Positions 1 through 9,367 of a stretch of 61,425 bases of DNA are shown here, piece after piece. Position numbers and translations under genes: made by a program. Under the pieces are notes generated by a model. It was given only the letters and a program-made list of their open reading frames with translations. It did not search any database and was not told the DNA's origin. Positions within the stretch are counted from its first letter, which is position 1, and each line of letters starts with the position of its first letter. Source of the DNA: Thermoplasmata archaeon (lineage in GTDB: Archaea; Thermoplasmatota; E2; DHVEG-1). The DNA lies in contig DQIQ01000005.1 of the NCBI GenBank assembly GCA_003942085.1, positions 1 to 61,425 on the forward strand, read 5' to 3'.

Positions 1-299
1 GTGCCTTGGTTATCGGTGGTTCCTGTCGCGATTTGGCTATAATTCAGGTCTGGTCCGTATTTCACCGTGCTACCTGTTGTTGAGGGTGTGGTCTCCCAAA
101 CCACCGTTATCGTGGTCGAAGAGTTCTGCTGCCAGTTCAGATGGATGTCATACGGCAGATCAGATGAGGTGTTGCGCTGAGTTGCTCCTGTAAGAAAGAA
201 AAGGTTGAACGCTGGCAGGATCATAAGAACACCGACAAACAAGCAAAAAAATTTTATTCCAATCACTAAACTATCCCCTATTAGAAGATATTTTTTCAT
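1..299 (-). CDS. Secreted purple-acid-phosphatase-like protein, N-terminal part
   Basis: Reading leftward from ATG at 299 the frame stays open to the window edge, so only the first ~99 residues are present. A hydrophobic stretch at about residues 11-38 looks like a signal peptide or anchor. After it comes a beta-sandwich start (PYDIHLNWQQN, then TITVVWET and a VKYG strand), which resembles the fibronectin-like N-terminal domain of purple acid phosphatases and related surface metallophosphoesterases. The catalytic metal-binding part lies outside the window, so enzyme activity cannot be judged. A GGAGAAAG ribosome-binding site precedes the ATG. It could also be another FN3-bearing surface protein. 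Confidence 0.6.
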   Translation of the reverse strand, partial: MKKYLLIGDSLVIGIKFFCLFVGVLMILPAFNLFFLTGATQRNTSSDLPYDIHLNWQQNSSTTITVVWETTPSTTGSTVKYGPDLNYSQIATGTTDNQG

Positions 300-367
300 C
301 TATTTCTTTCTCCTATAGGAAAATAAAGTGTCCGTGGTTATTTAAATCTTTGTCAGGATAAAATTAG

Positions 368-390
368 TGCTGGGGAAGGGATTTGAACTC
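368..390 (-). other. tRNA 3'-end fragment (T-arm plus acceptor strand)
   Basis: On the minus strand this reads as a T-arm (AAGAG, loop TTCAAAT, CCCTT; four of five pairs form, one A-C mismatch) followed by an acceptor 3' strand CCCCAGC and discriminator A. No matching 5' acceptor strand or anticodon arm exists upstream, so it is a fragment, not a gene. It lies about 75 nt from an intact tRNA-Ser in the same orientation. Such fragments can be left by element integration or partial duplication. Confidence 0.5.
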
Positions 391-463
391 TTTGGAATTA
401 AAATCGATTTGATTTTTCTTCTGTTTTAATAACCGTGCTAATCGTAACCATGATAAATATTTA

Positions 464-546
464 CGCGGGGAGGGAGATTCGAACTCCCGAGGTCAGAGAC
501 CATAGGATTAGCAATCCTACGCCTTACCGGGCTGGGCCATCCCCGC
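464..546 (-). tRNA. tRNA-Ser (GCT)
   Basis: The minus strand folds into a complete cloverleaf. The acceptor is GCGGGGA with TCCCCGC. The anticodon stem is TAGGA/TCCTA around loop TTGCTAA, giving anticodon GCT. A long variable arm typical of serine tRNAs is present, and the T-arm is GGGAG-TTCGAAT-CTCCC. The discriminator is G, and CCA is not encoded. There is no intron. It decodes AGC/AGT serine codons. It lies upstream of and divergent from rfcL. Confidence 0.95.
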
Positions 547-634
547 AGACGGAGGAGAAGATAATAAACCAGTCTGATAAAAAGGTTATGTCAAAACAAA
601 TCTTAAAATACCCACTGGTTCTTCTCCGATACCA

Positions 635-2074
635 ATGGAGGACTGGACTGAGAAATACCGACCGAAAACATTGCGTGATGTGGTAGGTAACGAACGCGCC
701 ATCTCTACCTTGCGCGCTTGGGCTGAACAGTGGAACCAAGGAAGAATACCGAAGAGCCGCGCCGCGATCCTCTCTGGAAAACCAGGGACCGGAAAGACCA
801 GCAGCGCCCTTGCTCTTGCTCATGACCTTGGATGGACGGTCCTTGAGCTTAACGCCTCAGATGCACGCAATGAAACATCCATCAAAAGAGTCGCTACTGC
901 AGGAGCGATCAATGAAACCTTTGATAACGCTGGGGAATTCACGCCATCGCGGAAGGGAGGACGAAAACTTATCATTCTTGACGAAGCAGATAATCTTTAT
1001 GAAAAGCTCGACAGATCAGAGGCAGAAGGTAATCTCGGGGACAAAGGCGGTAAAAAAGCAATCATCGACACCATAAGAATAACAAAACAACCGATCATCC
1101 TTATTGTCAACGATTATTATGATCTGACGAAAGGGGGAGGGGAAGCGCTCAAAAGCCTCTGCACCGTCATTCAATTCTATGATGTGAACCCAAATCATAT
1201 TGTTGAGCTGTTGAAACGAATCTGCAGACAGGAAGATATCGTTGCAGATATACAAGTATTAAAAACAATCACCGACCGGTCGAAAGGGGACGTCCGCTCA
1301 GCGGTCAACGACCTCCAATCACTTGGTTCGAACCGGAAGCAAATCAGCATCGAAGATGTGGACGTCCTCGGGTATCGAGATCGAGAAACTCTTATTTTTG
1401 ATGCTTTACGGGAGGTGTTCAAAACAAAAAGTCTTCAGAACGGCAGGGATTGCATGAGAAACACCGACGTGCAACCTGAGATGCTCTTGCTGTGGATTAC
1501 CGAAAATCTCCCCAGAGAGTATCTGGACATCGAAGATCTCGTGCGAGGATATGATGCGGTCTCAAAGGCAGATTTGTTTTTTGGCAGGGTTAAAAGAGGA
1601 AGAGCCTATGAACTCTGGTCGTATGCCTGCGATCTGATGAGCGGCGGGGTTTCGGTAGCAAAAACCCATAGCTACGGCAACACCCACTACATGTTCCCCC
1701 TGTGGATGAAGGAGATGAAAGGCAATCAATCCGCACGGATGCTCCGAGATGGTGTTGTAAAAAAGATCTCAATGCTGAATCATACCTCAGATCAAAAGAC
1801 CAAAGAAATGATCCTTCCACATTTCCAGGCTATGTTCCGAAACAACACGAGATTTGCCTGTAGGATGATCAAAATGTTGGATTTCTCAGAAAGCGAAGTA
1901 AAATTCCTTCTAGGGGAAAAACATCTTCATAAGATGAAAGATGTTGTGCAATGCGCTGAGAAAACCGACGAAAAACAAGGAGAAATCGAAATCACCGCTG
2001 TTGTTAAAAAGAAAGTTGAAGAAGAGAAAAAAGAAAGCAGTGATCTGAAACAACCAAGCATCTTTGATTTTTGA
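635..2074 (+). CDS. rfcL: Replication factor C large subunit (clamp loader)
   Basis: AAA+ clamp-loader subunit that, with RfcS, opens and loads PCNA onto primed DNA. Visible features are Walker A GKPGTGKT at residues 48-55, Walker B LIILDEAD near 112-119, the sensor-1 strand LIVNDYY, a lysine/glutamate-rich tail, and the C-terminal PCNA-interacting peptide QPSIFDF as the last seven residues. The length of 479 is normal for archaeal RfcL. The ATG at 635 is only about 26 nt from a TATA-like CTTAAAATA (602-610) with no Shine-Dalgarno, so the mRNA is probably leaderless. RfcS is not in the window. Confidence 0.97.
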   Translation: MEDWTEKYRPKTLRDVVGNERAISTLRAWAEQWNQGRIPKSRAAILSGKPGTGKTSSALALAHDLGWTVLELNASDARNETSIKRVATAGAINETFDNAGEFTPSRKGGRKLIILDEADNLYEKLDRSEAEGNLGDKGGKKAIIDTIRITKQPIILIVNDYYDLTKGGGEALKSLCTVIQFYDVNPNHIVELLKRICRQEDIVADIQVLKTITDRSKGDVRSAVNDLQSLGSNRKQISIEDVDVLGYRDRETLIFDALREVFKTKSLQNGRDCMRNTDVQPEMLLLWITENLPREYLDIEDLVRGYDAVSKADLFFGRVKRGRAYELWSYACDLMSGGVSVAKTHSYGNTHYMFPLWMKEMKGNQSARMLRDGVVKKISMLNHTSDQKTKEMILPHFQAMFRNNTRFACRMIKMLDFSESEVKFLLGEKHLHKMKDVVQCAEKTDEKQGEIEITAVVKKKVEEEKKESSDLKQPSIFDF

Positions 2075-2076
2075 TA

Positions 2077-2892
2077 TTATTTTTTCAGGTCATCAAGCTT
2101 TTTCATCACATCGACTGCTTGCTGTTTGTATTCGTCTTTTATCTTGGTATAGGTCTCATCTGAGATGGATTGCGCACGGTATTGTTTTTCCAGGTCTTTT
2201 AACAACGACAGCAGCAATGTCTTCTTCGTCATGAGGTTTTCTTCTGATTCAGCGACCGCTTTTTTTGTTTTCGACCGTTTTTTCTTTAACAGAAGCAGCA
2301 GCAGTGCGAGCGCAACGATGACGACAACAAACACGATAACGATAATGGTGATGTTTAAGGGGGCCTCTGTTGGTTTGTATAATCGGACCTGCAGCTCGTT
2401 GCTCACATCAGATCTGTACAGGAGGTATTTGCCTTGGAAGAGATTCAAGTCGGTGTTTCCATCGTTATAGATAACCAAAAAGGAGACCGTATCATACAAG
2501 AGCGTTTGAACAAAGTATTGCTCTGTGGTCGGCAGGAAGTATGTCAGGGTAACCGTGAGTGTTTTCGTCGGTCCTATCGTCAGATTCAGGGCACTGAGGT
2601 TACAGGTCCTGGTATTCCCGGTAATCAGCGGGACGAGCTCTTTTCCTGACTGGGTCTCGACGATCTTGGTGTCTTGGGCGTTTTGTTGAATCCAAAAGCG
2701 AAGGAAGGTAGCGTTTTCCCCTCCGTTGTTTATTACTGTCACGGTTTCATCTACTTGCAGGCCTTTCGCCGCAAGGGAAATCTCGACGCGCTCTTCGGTA
2801 ACGATGACTCCTGTATCATCCGCACTCACGCAAGGGTATATGCTAATAAGTACGAGCATGCAGATGAGTAGTATTGCTCCTGTTTTCTTCAT
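2077..2892 (-). CDS. Secreted/anchored protein with cytoplasmic helical tail
   Basis: 271 residues. A signal peptide covers about 1-24. An extracytoplasmic beta-rich domain (25-180) has no recognised catalytic motif. One strong transmembrane helix lies near 183-205, followed by a Lys/Arg stop-transfer (KKKRSKTKK). The charged alpha-helical C-terminus contains YRAQSISDETYTKIKDEY, resembling the short SHOCT-like helices that end many archaeal membrane proteins. It converges with rfcL, leaving 2 nt between the two stop codons. Function unknown; a surface protein with a cytoplasmic assembly helix is the most that can be said. Confidence 0.7.
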   Translation of the reverse strand: MKKTGAILLICMLVLISIYPCVSADDTGVIVTEERVEISLAAKGLQVDETVTVINNGGENATFLRFWIQQNAQDTKIVETQSGKELVPLITGNTRTCNLSALNLTIGPTKTLTVTLTYFLPTTEQYFVQTLLYDTVSFLVIYNDGNTDLNLFQGKYLLYRSDVSNELQVRLYKPTEAPLNITIIVIVFVVVIVALALLLLLLKKKRSKTKKAVAESEENLMTKKTLLLSLLKDLEKQYRAQSISDETYTKIKDEYKQQAVDVMKKLDDLKK

Positions 2893-3101
2893 ATGAATTC
2901 TCCGTTACCATGTGTTACTCGTTTATGTAGTTTTCGATTTTTCTCCTCCGCAGGGTTACGAAACCGAGAATGCAGCATTCATGGTTTCTTCTGTTTTTTC
3001 ATGTTTGTTGTCGATTTCATTGGTGTTTTAGGACATGCTCAGAACTATTAATATAGAGAATGGAGTTACCCGTCTCAAAATAACAAAAAGGACGGAAAAC
3101 C
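2893..3101. promoter_or_regulatory. Divergent promoter region
   Basis: About 210 nt between divergent genes. The flavodoxin side has a TATA-like TTAATATAG near 3049-3057 and an AAGGACGG-type ribosome-binding site before its ATG. No RNA gene or repeat was seen here. Confidence 0.4.
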
Positions 3102-3599
3102 ATGACGGTCGGAATCGTTTATTATTCAAGAACTGGAAACACCCGGGCTGCAGCACAAATTCTTGCTGAAAAACTCAAAAAGAAGCAGGCAGCTGTTGAT
3201 CTCATAGAAATCGAAGCGGTGAAACGACCAGGGTTTTTTACCGCTGGACGAGCCGCGATGAAACAATTAGAGTTACCTGTTAAAAACACCGATGTTGATT
3301 TAGGAAAATATTCTTCATTGATCGTTGGATCACCAACCTGGGGCGGATGCTGCTCACCGTTTGTTAAAACATTCTTTTCCTCTGCGAAAAACATCAAAGG
3401 GAAAAAAACCGCTCTGTTCATCACGGGTGGTGGTATACCAGATCCACAGGGAAAACCAAGAGAAATGATGCAACAAAGCCTTACGAATGTCGGGGTGAAC
3501 CTCTCTGACTCATTCCTTGGGCTGCAGATGAAAAAAGGCTCGATAGTAGTAGGGGAACAACATATTGATGGGTTCGTCCAATCAATACTCGAAAAATAA
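3102..3599 (+). CDS. Flavodoxin-family protein
   Basis: 165 residues, the length of a short-chain flavodoxin. The N-terminus GIVYYSRTGNTRAAAQ is the typical first beta strand and FMN phosphate-binding loop (SRTGNT, residues 9-14). GSPTWGG near residue 78 is the second FMN-contacting loop, and LFITGGG is the following strand. It probably carries electrons or reduces quinone-like substrates in the cytoplasm; the partner is not indicated by its neighbours. It converges with htpX across a shared terminator-like palindrome. Confidence 0.85.
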   Translation: MTVGIVYYSRTGNTRAAAQILAEKLKKKQAAVDLIEIEAVKRPGFFTAGRAAMKQLELPVKNTDVDLGKYSSLIVGSPTWGGCCSPFVKTFFSSAKNIKGKKTALFITGGGIPDPQGKPREMMQQSLTNVGVNLSDSFLGLQMKKGSIVVGEQHIDGFVQSILEK

Positions 3600-3605
3600 C
3601 TCCTT

Positions 3606-3634
3606 ATTCTTTTATTTAAAAAAAAATAAAGAAT
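3606..3634. terminator. Bidirectional terminator-like A/T palindrome
   Basis: ATTCTTTTATTT and its near reverse complement AAAATAAAGAAT flank a short A run, 7 nt after the flavodoxin stop and 5 nt from the htpX stop. Each strand ends in a T-rich tract, the usual archaeal termination signal. Confidence 0.5.
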
Positions 3635-3638
3635 CAGG

Positions 3639-4547
3639 TCACATCGTTCGTAACCGACGGATACGCTCATCGAGTGGTGGATGTGTGGACCATACCGAGT
3701 CACGAAGCGCTCTTTTAAAAGGATTAGAAATGTAGAGCGGTGCAACGGTCTTTGAGCCTTTTGGATCGTCAGGGAAATCCTCTCGTATTTGCTCAAGAGC
3801 TTGGGCAAGTCCCTCAGGGTTCCGAGTCAGATAAGCTCCATCGGCATCAGCAAGGTATTCTCGTTTCCGTGAAATCGCTAGATACGTCAACCGCGAGAAG
3901 ATAGGTGCAAGCACAATGAAAATAATCGCTATAATGATAATGATCCCGCCACTACTATCTCTTTTATTTCCCCGACCAGCTCCACCAAAGAACAGCATCC
4001 GTAACGCTATTTCTGCGATCAATGCAATCGCACCGACAACTCCAACGGTGACGGTCATGACCAGGATATCACGGTTCCGTATATGGCTCATCTCATGGCC
4101 AATGACACCTTCAAGTTGTTCGGTGTTCAGTTTCTGTAGCGCCCCCGATGTTGCACAGATGATGGCATCATCAGGTTTATGCCCCGTGGCAAACGCGTTG
4201 ATGTGATGGGATTCCTGTACATAGACCTTCGGGGTGGGCAGTCCAGCAGCAAGCGCCATTTCCTCGACCTTGTAGATAAGGAGTTTTTCCTCACGGATTT
4301 GCGGGTTTGCCAGTCGTGCACCAGCCGCTGAAATCACGCTTTGCACGGAAAATGAATACGTAATAAAGATGTAGAACAATGCGATCGGCAGCCCGATCAT
4401 CATGGTCAGAATTGGTGGCGCCCCGAACAGTAGACCTATTACAAAAATAAAAGAAAAAAGGAGAATGACCATGAACATACAGATGACGACGGTTTCCCGT
4501 TTGTTTTTCCGTATATGGTCCTCTATGAGTAGCGGTTGTTTTTCCAT
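3639..4547 (-). CDS. htpX: HtpX-type M48 membrane zinc metalloprotease
   Basis: 302 residues. Two N-terminal transmembrane segments lie at about 20-43 and 47-70. The zinc motif HEMSH is at 151-155 in the context VIGHEMSHIRNRD. Further hydrophobic segments lie near 165-190 and 198-222, and the downstream third-ligand region REYLADADGA is intact. HtpX proteases degrade damaged membrane proteins with the active site facing the cytosol. The gene follows lemA by 21 nt on the same strand, a widespread pairing, so co-transcription is likely. Confidence 0.93.
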   Translation of the reverse strand: MEKQPLLIEDHIRKNKRETVVICMFMVILLFSFIFVIGLLFGAPPILTMMIGLPIALFYIFITYSFSVQSVISAAGARLANPQIREEKLLIYKVEEMALAAGLPTPKVYVQESHHINAFATGHKPDDAIICATSGALQKLNTEQLEGVIGHEMSHIRNRDILVMTVTVGVVGAIALIAEIALRMLFFGGAGRGNKRDSSGGIIIIIAIIFIVLAPIFSRLTYLAISRKREYLADADGAYLTRNPEGLAQALEQIREDFPDDPKGSKTVAPLYISNPFKRALRDSVWSTHPPLDERIRRLRTM

Positions 4548-4568
4548 AGTATCAATCGGTTGTTACGC

Positions 4569-5132
4569 TTAGAATGATACTTTGGGCACTTCTTTTGATG
4601 CTTCCGGGATTTGCAGCATTTCTCGTGCTTTCTTCCCCATCATGTTGGCAAAAATGTTGCCGGGGAACGTCTCGACTGTGTTGTTGAACTTTAGTACTGT
4701 ATCATTGAAATGTTGCCGTGAGTACGCGATCTTATCTTCCGTATGTGTCAGTTCATCCTGAAGCTGCAAGAAATTCTGATTCGCTTTGAGATCAGGGTAA
4801 CTTTCCGCGACCGCAAACAGGCTTTTTAACGCACCGGTGAGCATGTTATCGGCGTTGATGCTTTCCTGAGGTGATTTTGCCGTCATAATAGCAGAGCGTG
4901 CCTTGGTGACGTTCTCAAGGGTCTGTCGTTCATGAGACATATATCCCTTGACGGTCTCCATGAGATTCGGGATAAGGTCCGCCCGTCGTTTGAGCTGCAC
5001 ATCTATCTGAGCCCATGCATTATCAATTTGGTTTTCGTATCTGATGACTCGGTTGTAGTAGCTGAAAAACCATAGCAGAACAACCACAACTATCAGCAGT
5101 ACGATGAGTCCTATTATCAATGTTAGGTCCAT
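4569..5132 (-). CDS. lemA: LemA family protein
   Basis: 187 residues, the normal LemA length. One N-terminal membrane helix covers about 5-25 (LIIGLIVLLIVVVVLLW). The four-helix-bundle signature follows: YENQIDNAWAQIDVQLKRR, DLIPNLMETV, then SYPDLKANQNFLQLQDEL and YSRQHFNDTV. Molecular role poorly known; lemA commonly sits beside htpX, as here, suggesting a joint membrane quality-control function. Confidence 0.93.
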   Translation of the reverse strand: MDLTLIIGLIVLLIVVVVLLWFFSYYNRVIRYENQIDNAWAQIDVQLKRRADLIPNLMETVKGYMSHERQTLENVTKARSAIMTAKSPQESINADNMLTGALKSLFAVAESYPDLKANQNFLQLQDELTHTEDKIAYSRQHFNDTVLKFNNTVETFPGNIFANMMGKKAREMLQIPEASKEVPKVSF

Positions 5133-5212
5133 AGTTTGCCTCCTCTGGGGTAGGTGTAATAAGATGTTTTATTTAAACATATCGTGATGCATGAGCTGCC
5201 CTCAGGATTGTC

Positions 5213-5995
5213 TTATTTTTTCTTTGCATTGAAGACCTCAAATGCTTCTTTCGGGGTTGCGTTTTTATGGACGATTGCGTTCACCGCTTTCACCATACTT
5301 ACGGGGTTTGAGCTCTGGAAGATATTCCGCCCCATGTCAACACCGATGGCTCCTGCATGAATCGCATCATAGGCCATCTTGAGCGCTTCATCTTCCGGTT
5401 GTTTCTTCCCACCTGCGATCACGACAGGGACCGGACAGGACTCTATTACTTTTTCAAACTCAGGCACAAAATAGGTCTTTACGATATGTGCGCCGAGCTC
5501 AGCAGCCATCCGTGAAGCAAGACCCATGTACCGGGCATCTCGTTTCATTTCTTTGCCCACTGCGGTCACTGCAATAACCGGGATTCCGTATCGTTCCGCC
5601 AGGTCGATATACTGGGTCATCCCTAGGATGGTATCGCGCTCAAACTCAGCACCGACAAGAATCGAGTAGGCGACACCTGACGCGTTCAAGCGAATCGCAT
5701 CCTCGATAGAAACGACTGTCCCTTCGTGCAAGAGTTCTTTTCCAATGATGCTTGTTCCCCCTGAGACTCGGAGGACTATCGGGACATCGATCGTTGGATT
5801 TATGTAGTTGCGTAGCGCGCCGCGAGTGAGCATCAACGTATCCGCATATGGTAGCAAAGAGTTCACCATGGAATCAAGCTGTTCAAGCCCTGATGTCGGA
5901 CCCATGAAGTATCCATGGTCGACAGCGAGCATCACCGTTCGGCCGTCTTTTGGTTTAATGATCCTTGAAAGTCGATTTTTCATACCCCAATCCAT
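5213..5995 (-). CDS. DhnA/LsrF-type class I aldolase family protein
   Basis: TIM-barrel aldolase of the archaeal FBA / ADH-synthase / LsrF (DhnA) family. MLAVDHGYFMGP is the first phosphate-sugar strand, HIVKTYFVPEF holds the Schiff-base lysine, and GGKKQPEDEAL and GAIGVDMGRNIFQ are the phosphate-binding strands. It could be a fructose-bisphosphate aldolase, the aromatic-pathway ADH synthase or an LsrF-like thiolase; similarity alone does not decide. I start at the ATG at 5995, because GGAGG (6005-6009) lies 9 nt upstream and a TATA-like TTTATATA lies further up. A 13-codon longer frame begins at 6034 without such a site. No aromatic-pathway partner is adjacent. Confidence 0.85.
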   Translation of the reverse strand: MDWGMKNRLSRIIKPKDGRTVMLAVDHGYFMGPTSGLEQLDSMVNSLLPYADTLMLTRGALRNYINPTIDVPIVLRVSGGTSIIGKELLHEGTVVSIEDAIRLNASGVAYSILVGAEFERDTILGMTQYIDLAERYGIPVIAVTAVGKEMKRDARYMGLASRMAAELGAHIVKTYFVPEFEKVIESCPVPVVIAGGKKQPEDEALKMAYDAIHAGAIGVDMGRNIFQSSNPVSMVKAVNAIVHKNATPKEAFEVFNAKKK

Positions 5996-6406
5996 AAGCG
6001 TATTCCTCCATTTCTCTTGTAAACAGACGAGCAATATATAAATTATTACTGTTGATGCCCAGGAGAGCGTCTTACTTGGGATATCAGGAGGTTTTTTTAT
6101 TTAGAACGTCCGAACAATTGTAGCTTCGGTGTAATTTATCATTATTAAGGCAGGATTTTCTCCTTTGATTCATCATGCGAGCTTAATTGTGTAGCCGTGT
6201 AAAGATAACTCACAGATGAACGTGTAACAATAAAAGAATCTCGAGGGGAGTGTTTTTATTTAAATATAAAAAACATATATAAGAGATTATTAAATATGTA
6301 AAGAGAAATATTGTTATATATATTATGAATATATTTTTTTCAAAACATTTATATGCATCTACAAGATAATATTCTCAAACCTGATTATTAGGAAAGATTA
6401 CAAAAA
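5996..6406. other. A/T-rich divergent intergenic region
   Basis: 410 nt between divergent genes. It contains the aldolase promoter (TATA near 6033-6042) and, for the kinase at 6407, a TATA-like CATTTATATG at 6346-6355 placed for a start near 6380. The rest is A/T-rich with TATATA runs (6270-6330). I see no ORF, tRNA or stable hairpin that would indicate an RNA gene. Confidence 0.5.
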
Positions 6407-7765
6407 ATGGAACACTTACCTTCAAGACCACTTGGTATTGACATACTCAAAGAAGTACCTTGGGGGACGCATCTATGCTGTTTTTATGAATCAATCGAAG
6501 ACTACTTCGATATCGTCAATCCCTATCTTAAAACAGGTCTCGAAAACAATGAATTCTGCACCTGGGTCATTCCAAAATGCATTGAAAAGGAAAAAGCAAT
6601 CGATGTTTTACAAAAAGTAGTCCCTGATCTTCAGAACTATATTCGAAAGAACCATCTCGAGATTCTTGAATATGATGAATGTTATATCAATAAAAAAAGA
6701 TTCGACGGGGAAGTCATCCTTGCTGGTTGGAGAAAAAAATTCAAGACAGCGCTCTCCACAGGATTTGAAGGAGTCAGGCTCGCTGGGGACATTTCATGGA
6801 TTGAAAAGAATCAATGGGATGACTTTGCCAGGTATGAATATGAAGTCAACAAAGAGTTCTACAATAAAAGAATGCTTGCCATCTGCTCGTACCCTCTTGA
6901 GATCCTTGGAGCAAAAGAAATCTTTGACGTTTTAGAGAATCATCACTATACCTTGATCAGGCGCAACGGCAAATGGATCGTTGCAAGAAGTTTTGTAGAC
7001 ATGCTCAACAAGCTGCTTGAAATCCACTATCACCTCAGGGGAGAAAATATTGATTTAATTCGACAGATCGGGATATCATCCCATGAGATAAAGACACCGT
7101 TGACATCAATGAAAGGGTACACACAAATCCTGTTAAAAGGACAACTCGGTACAATCACGGGACCACAAAAGAACGCCCTTGAAATCCTGGAAAAAAATAT
7201 TAACCATTTGAACACCCTGGTTGGCAATTATCTTAGCTTGGTGCAACTAAAAACAGGGACAATGACCATTATAACAGAGAAGATCTCACTGCACAGTCTC
7301 ATCAAAGAGACCATGAACATTATTTCCCCCTTGGCTGATTCAGAGGAAATAAAAATAAATGTCCGATTGGAGGCGGGTTTACCGCAGCTCAGTATTGATT
7401 TTATAAAGATGCAGCAGGTCCTCATAAATATCATTGGGAACGCCCTGAAATTTTCATCAAAAGGGTCATCGATCAATGTTCATATCAGCAAAAAAAATAA
7501 AGACATCCTGTTTGAGATCCAGGATTATGGTCTAGGCATCCCCAAGGATGAACATAAAAAAATTTTTGATATGTTCTTCCAATCTGAATCAACTAAAAAG
7601 AAAAACGTAAAAGGAACCGGCCTGGGACTTCCCATCGCAAAGACCATCATTGAAGCACACGGGGGGCAGATATGGGTTGATAGCACCCTGGGCAAAGGAA
7701 GCACGTTTAGTTTCACTCTTCCCATCAAATCAGTGAAAACACCAAAAATAATTCCCCTGTTATAG
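6407..7765 (+). CDS. MEDS-domain sensor histidine kinase
   Basis: 452 residues, soluble. Residues ~10-190 form a MEDS domain ([10 protein letters not shown], then [17 protein letters not shown] and MLAICSYPL), a degenerate KaiC-like sensory fold first noted in methanogen and methylotroph DcmR-type sensors. A HisKA dimerisation domain follows with phospho-acceptor His226 in SSHEIKTPL. The HATPase has N-box [11 protein letters not shown]1 DYGLGIP and G2 GTGLGLP. All catalytic boxes are intact. It stands alone with its own promoter, without a receiver neighbour. It lacks the DLFGL motif seen in the island kinases. Confidence 0.92.
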   Translation: MEHLPSRPLGIDILKEVPWGTHLCCFYESIEDYFDIVNPYLKTGLENNEFCTWVIPKCIEKEKAIDVLQKVVPDLQNYIRKNHLEILEYDECYINKKRFDGEVILAGWRKKFKTALSTGFEGVRLAGDISWIEKNQWDDFARYEYEVNKEFYNKRMLAICSYPLEILGAKEIFDVLENHHYTLIRRNGKWIVARSFVDMLNKLLEIHYHLRGENIDLIRQIGISSHEIKTPLTSMKGYTQILLKGQLGTITGPQKNALEILEKNINHLNTLVGNYLSLVQLKTGTMTIITEKISLHSLIKETMNIISPLADSEEIKINVRLEAGLPQLSIDFIKMQQVLINIIGNALKFSSKGSSINVHISKKNKDILFEIQDYGLGIPKDEHKKIFDMFFQSESTKKKNVKGTGLGLPIAKTIIEAHGGQIWVDSTLGKGSTFSFTLPIKSVKTPKIIPLL

Positions 7766-7909
7766 AATTCGAAGATTCAAATCTCCCTTTTTTATTTAAT
7801 TTTGTTCCCATGTCTCGATATTTCTCAGGAGGTCATATCCAGTTTTGGGTTGGCAAACCTTTTTTATGTGCCGTGGTGTTACCAGTCCGTACTATAAGGG
7901 AGGCAACCT

Positions 7910-9358
7910 ATGCCAAGTATTGAGAATTTAGAGCCAAAACTCGTATGGAAACATTTTGATGAGATTAGGAAAATCCCACGCTGTTCAAAACATGAGGAAA
8001 AAATCAGGGAATACATTGTTAATTTTGGTAAGAAACAAGGGCTGAAAACAAAAGTAGATTCTGTCGGAAACGTCGTCATATTAAAACCGGCATCCTCCGG
8101 GATGCAAAACAAACCCACAGTGATTCTGCAAGGCCACATGGACATGGTCTGCGAAAAGAACAGTGACGTGAAATTCGATTTTTCCAAAGACCCCATCCAG
8201 CTAAAAATCAACGGAGATCTGCTCACCGCGGATGGAACGACCCTTGGTGCAGACAACGGCATAGGGCTTGCGATTAGTCTAGCAATCCTGGAGGATAAGA
8301 ATCTTCGACACGGACCGATCGAATCATTATACACCATCGATGAGGAGACCGGGCTTACTGGCGCGTTTGCCATGAAATCAGACATGCTGACCGGCAAGGT
8401 AATGCTTAACCTTGATAGCGAGGATTTCGGGGTTATTACAGTCGGATGCGCAGGCGGAGGAGACTCAGTACTAGAACTTCCAGTAAAAATGCAACCCGTT
8501 CAAGGAGGAATGGAAAACATAGTCGTCAAAGCCTCCGGTCTTCGAGGGGGACACTCAGGGGTTGATATCCACGAACAGCGAGGAAACGCCATAAAAATCC
8601 TGACGCGGCTGTTATGGAAGACGTCACAGAAGTTCGATTTCTTCCTCTTTGACATCAAAGGTGGGGACAAACATAATGCAATTCCACGTGAGGCGTATGC
8701 AAAAGTTGCTATCGAAAAGAAAAATAAAAACGCTTTTGTCACTGCGTTGAAGACAGAAGAAAAAGATATCTTTGATGAAATCAGACCGATTGACCCGAAT
8801 TTCAAAGTCGATGTTGAGTCCTGCGAACCATCCAAGACAGCCTTGGATAAAACATCTCAGGCTAAAATTCTCAACCTTTTACATGGACTACCGCACGGTG
8901 TCCATCAGATGAACTACGATATCAAGACACTGGTCAATACCTCCACGAACCTTGCCACGGTCTCCGTTAAGGAAAACACGGTATCCATTGGGATGAGCTC
9001 CCGAAGTCCGATGAAATCCGCGCTCCAGGACATGCGGGATCGCATCAAAGCGATCGCATCACTCTCTGGTGCTACCGTATCAGAAGGAACGCCCTATCCT
9101 GGCTGGAAACCTGATCTTCAATCAAAGATCCTAGCGCTATCAAAGAAAACATTCAAAGACATGTTCAACGCTGAACCTAAAATAGAGGCGATACACGCGG
9201 GACTTGAATGCGGCATTATTGGTGAGAAATTCCCAGGGATGGACATGATCTCCATCGGACCAACCTTGAAAAACCCGCATTCACCTGAGGAGCAGCTTCA
9301 TATCAGCACTGTCCCTAAATTCTACAAATATCTCCTCAAGATCCTCGAGTCGGTCTAA
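7910..9358 (+). CDS. pepD: Aminoacyl-histidine dipeptidase (M20 family PepD)
   Basis: 482 residues, the full length of bacterial-type PepD cytosolic non-specific dipeptidases. Metal-site motifs are present: QGHMDMVCEKN (first His/Asp), GADNGIG (bridging Asp), TIDEETGLTG (catalytic Glu pair) and a C-terminal HAGLECGI stretch. The inserted lid/dimer domain begins near GGHSGVDIHEQRGNA. It hydrolyses dipeptides including Xaa-His in the cytoplasm. A GGGAGGC ribosome-binding site precedes the ATG. Only 9 nt separate it from the next gene, so the downstream cluster may be read through from it. Confidence 0.93.
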   Translation: MPSIENLEPKLVWKHFDEIRKIPRCSKHEEKIREYIVNFGKKQGLKTKVDSVGNVVILKPASSGMQNKPTVILQGHMDMVCEKNSDVKFDFSKDPIQLKINGDLLTADGTTLGADNGIGLAISLAILEDKNLRHGPIESLYTIDEETGLTGAFAMKSDMLTGKVMLNLDSEDFGVITVGCAGGGDSVLELPVKMQPVQGGMENIVVKASGLRGGHSGVDIHEQRGNAIKILTRLLWKTSQKFDFFLFDIKGGDKHNAIPREAYAKVAIEKKNKNAFVTALKTEEKDIFDEIRPIDPNFKVDVESCEPSKTALDKTSQAKILNLLHGLPHGVHQMNYDIKTLVNTSTNLATVSVKENTVSIGMSSRSPMKSALQDMRDRIKAIASLSGATVSEGTPYPGWKPDLQSKILALSKKTFKDMFNAEPKIEAIHAGLECGIIGEKFPGMDMISIGPTLKNPHSPEEQLHISTVPKFYKYLLKILESV

Positions 9359-9367
9359 GGGAGACCT

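Noticed and set aside
524..823. Leftward ORF over the tRNA-rfcL border
   Set aside because: It overlaps the tRNA gene and the start of rfcL on the opposite strand, with no protein-like pattern.
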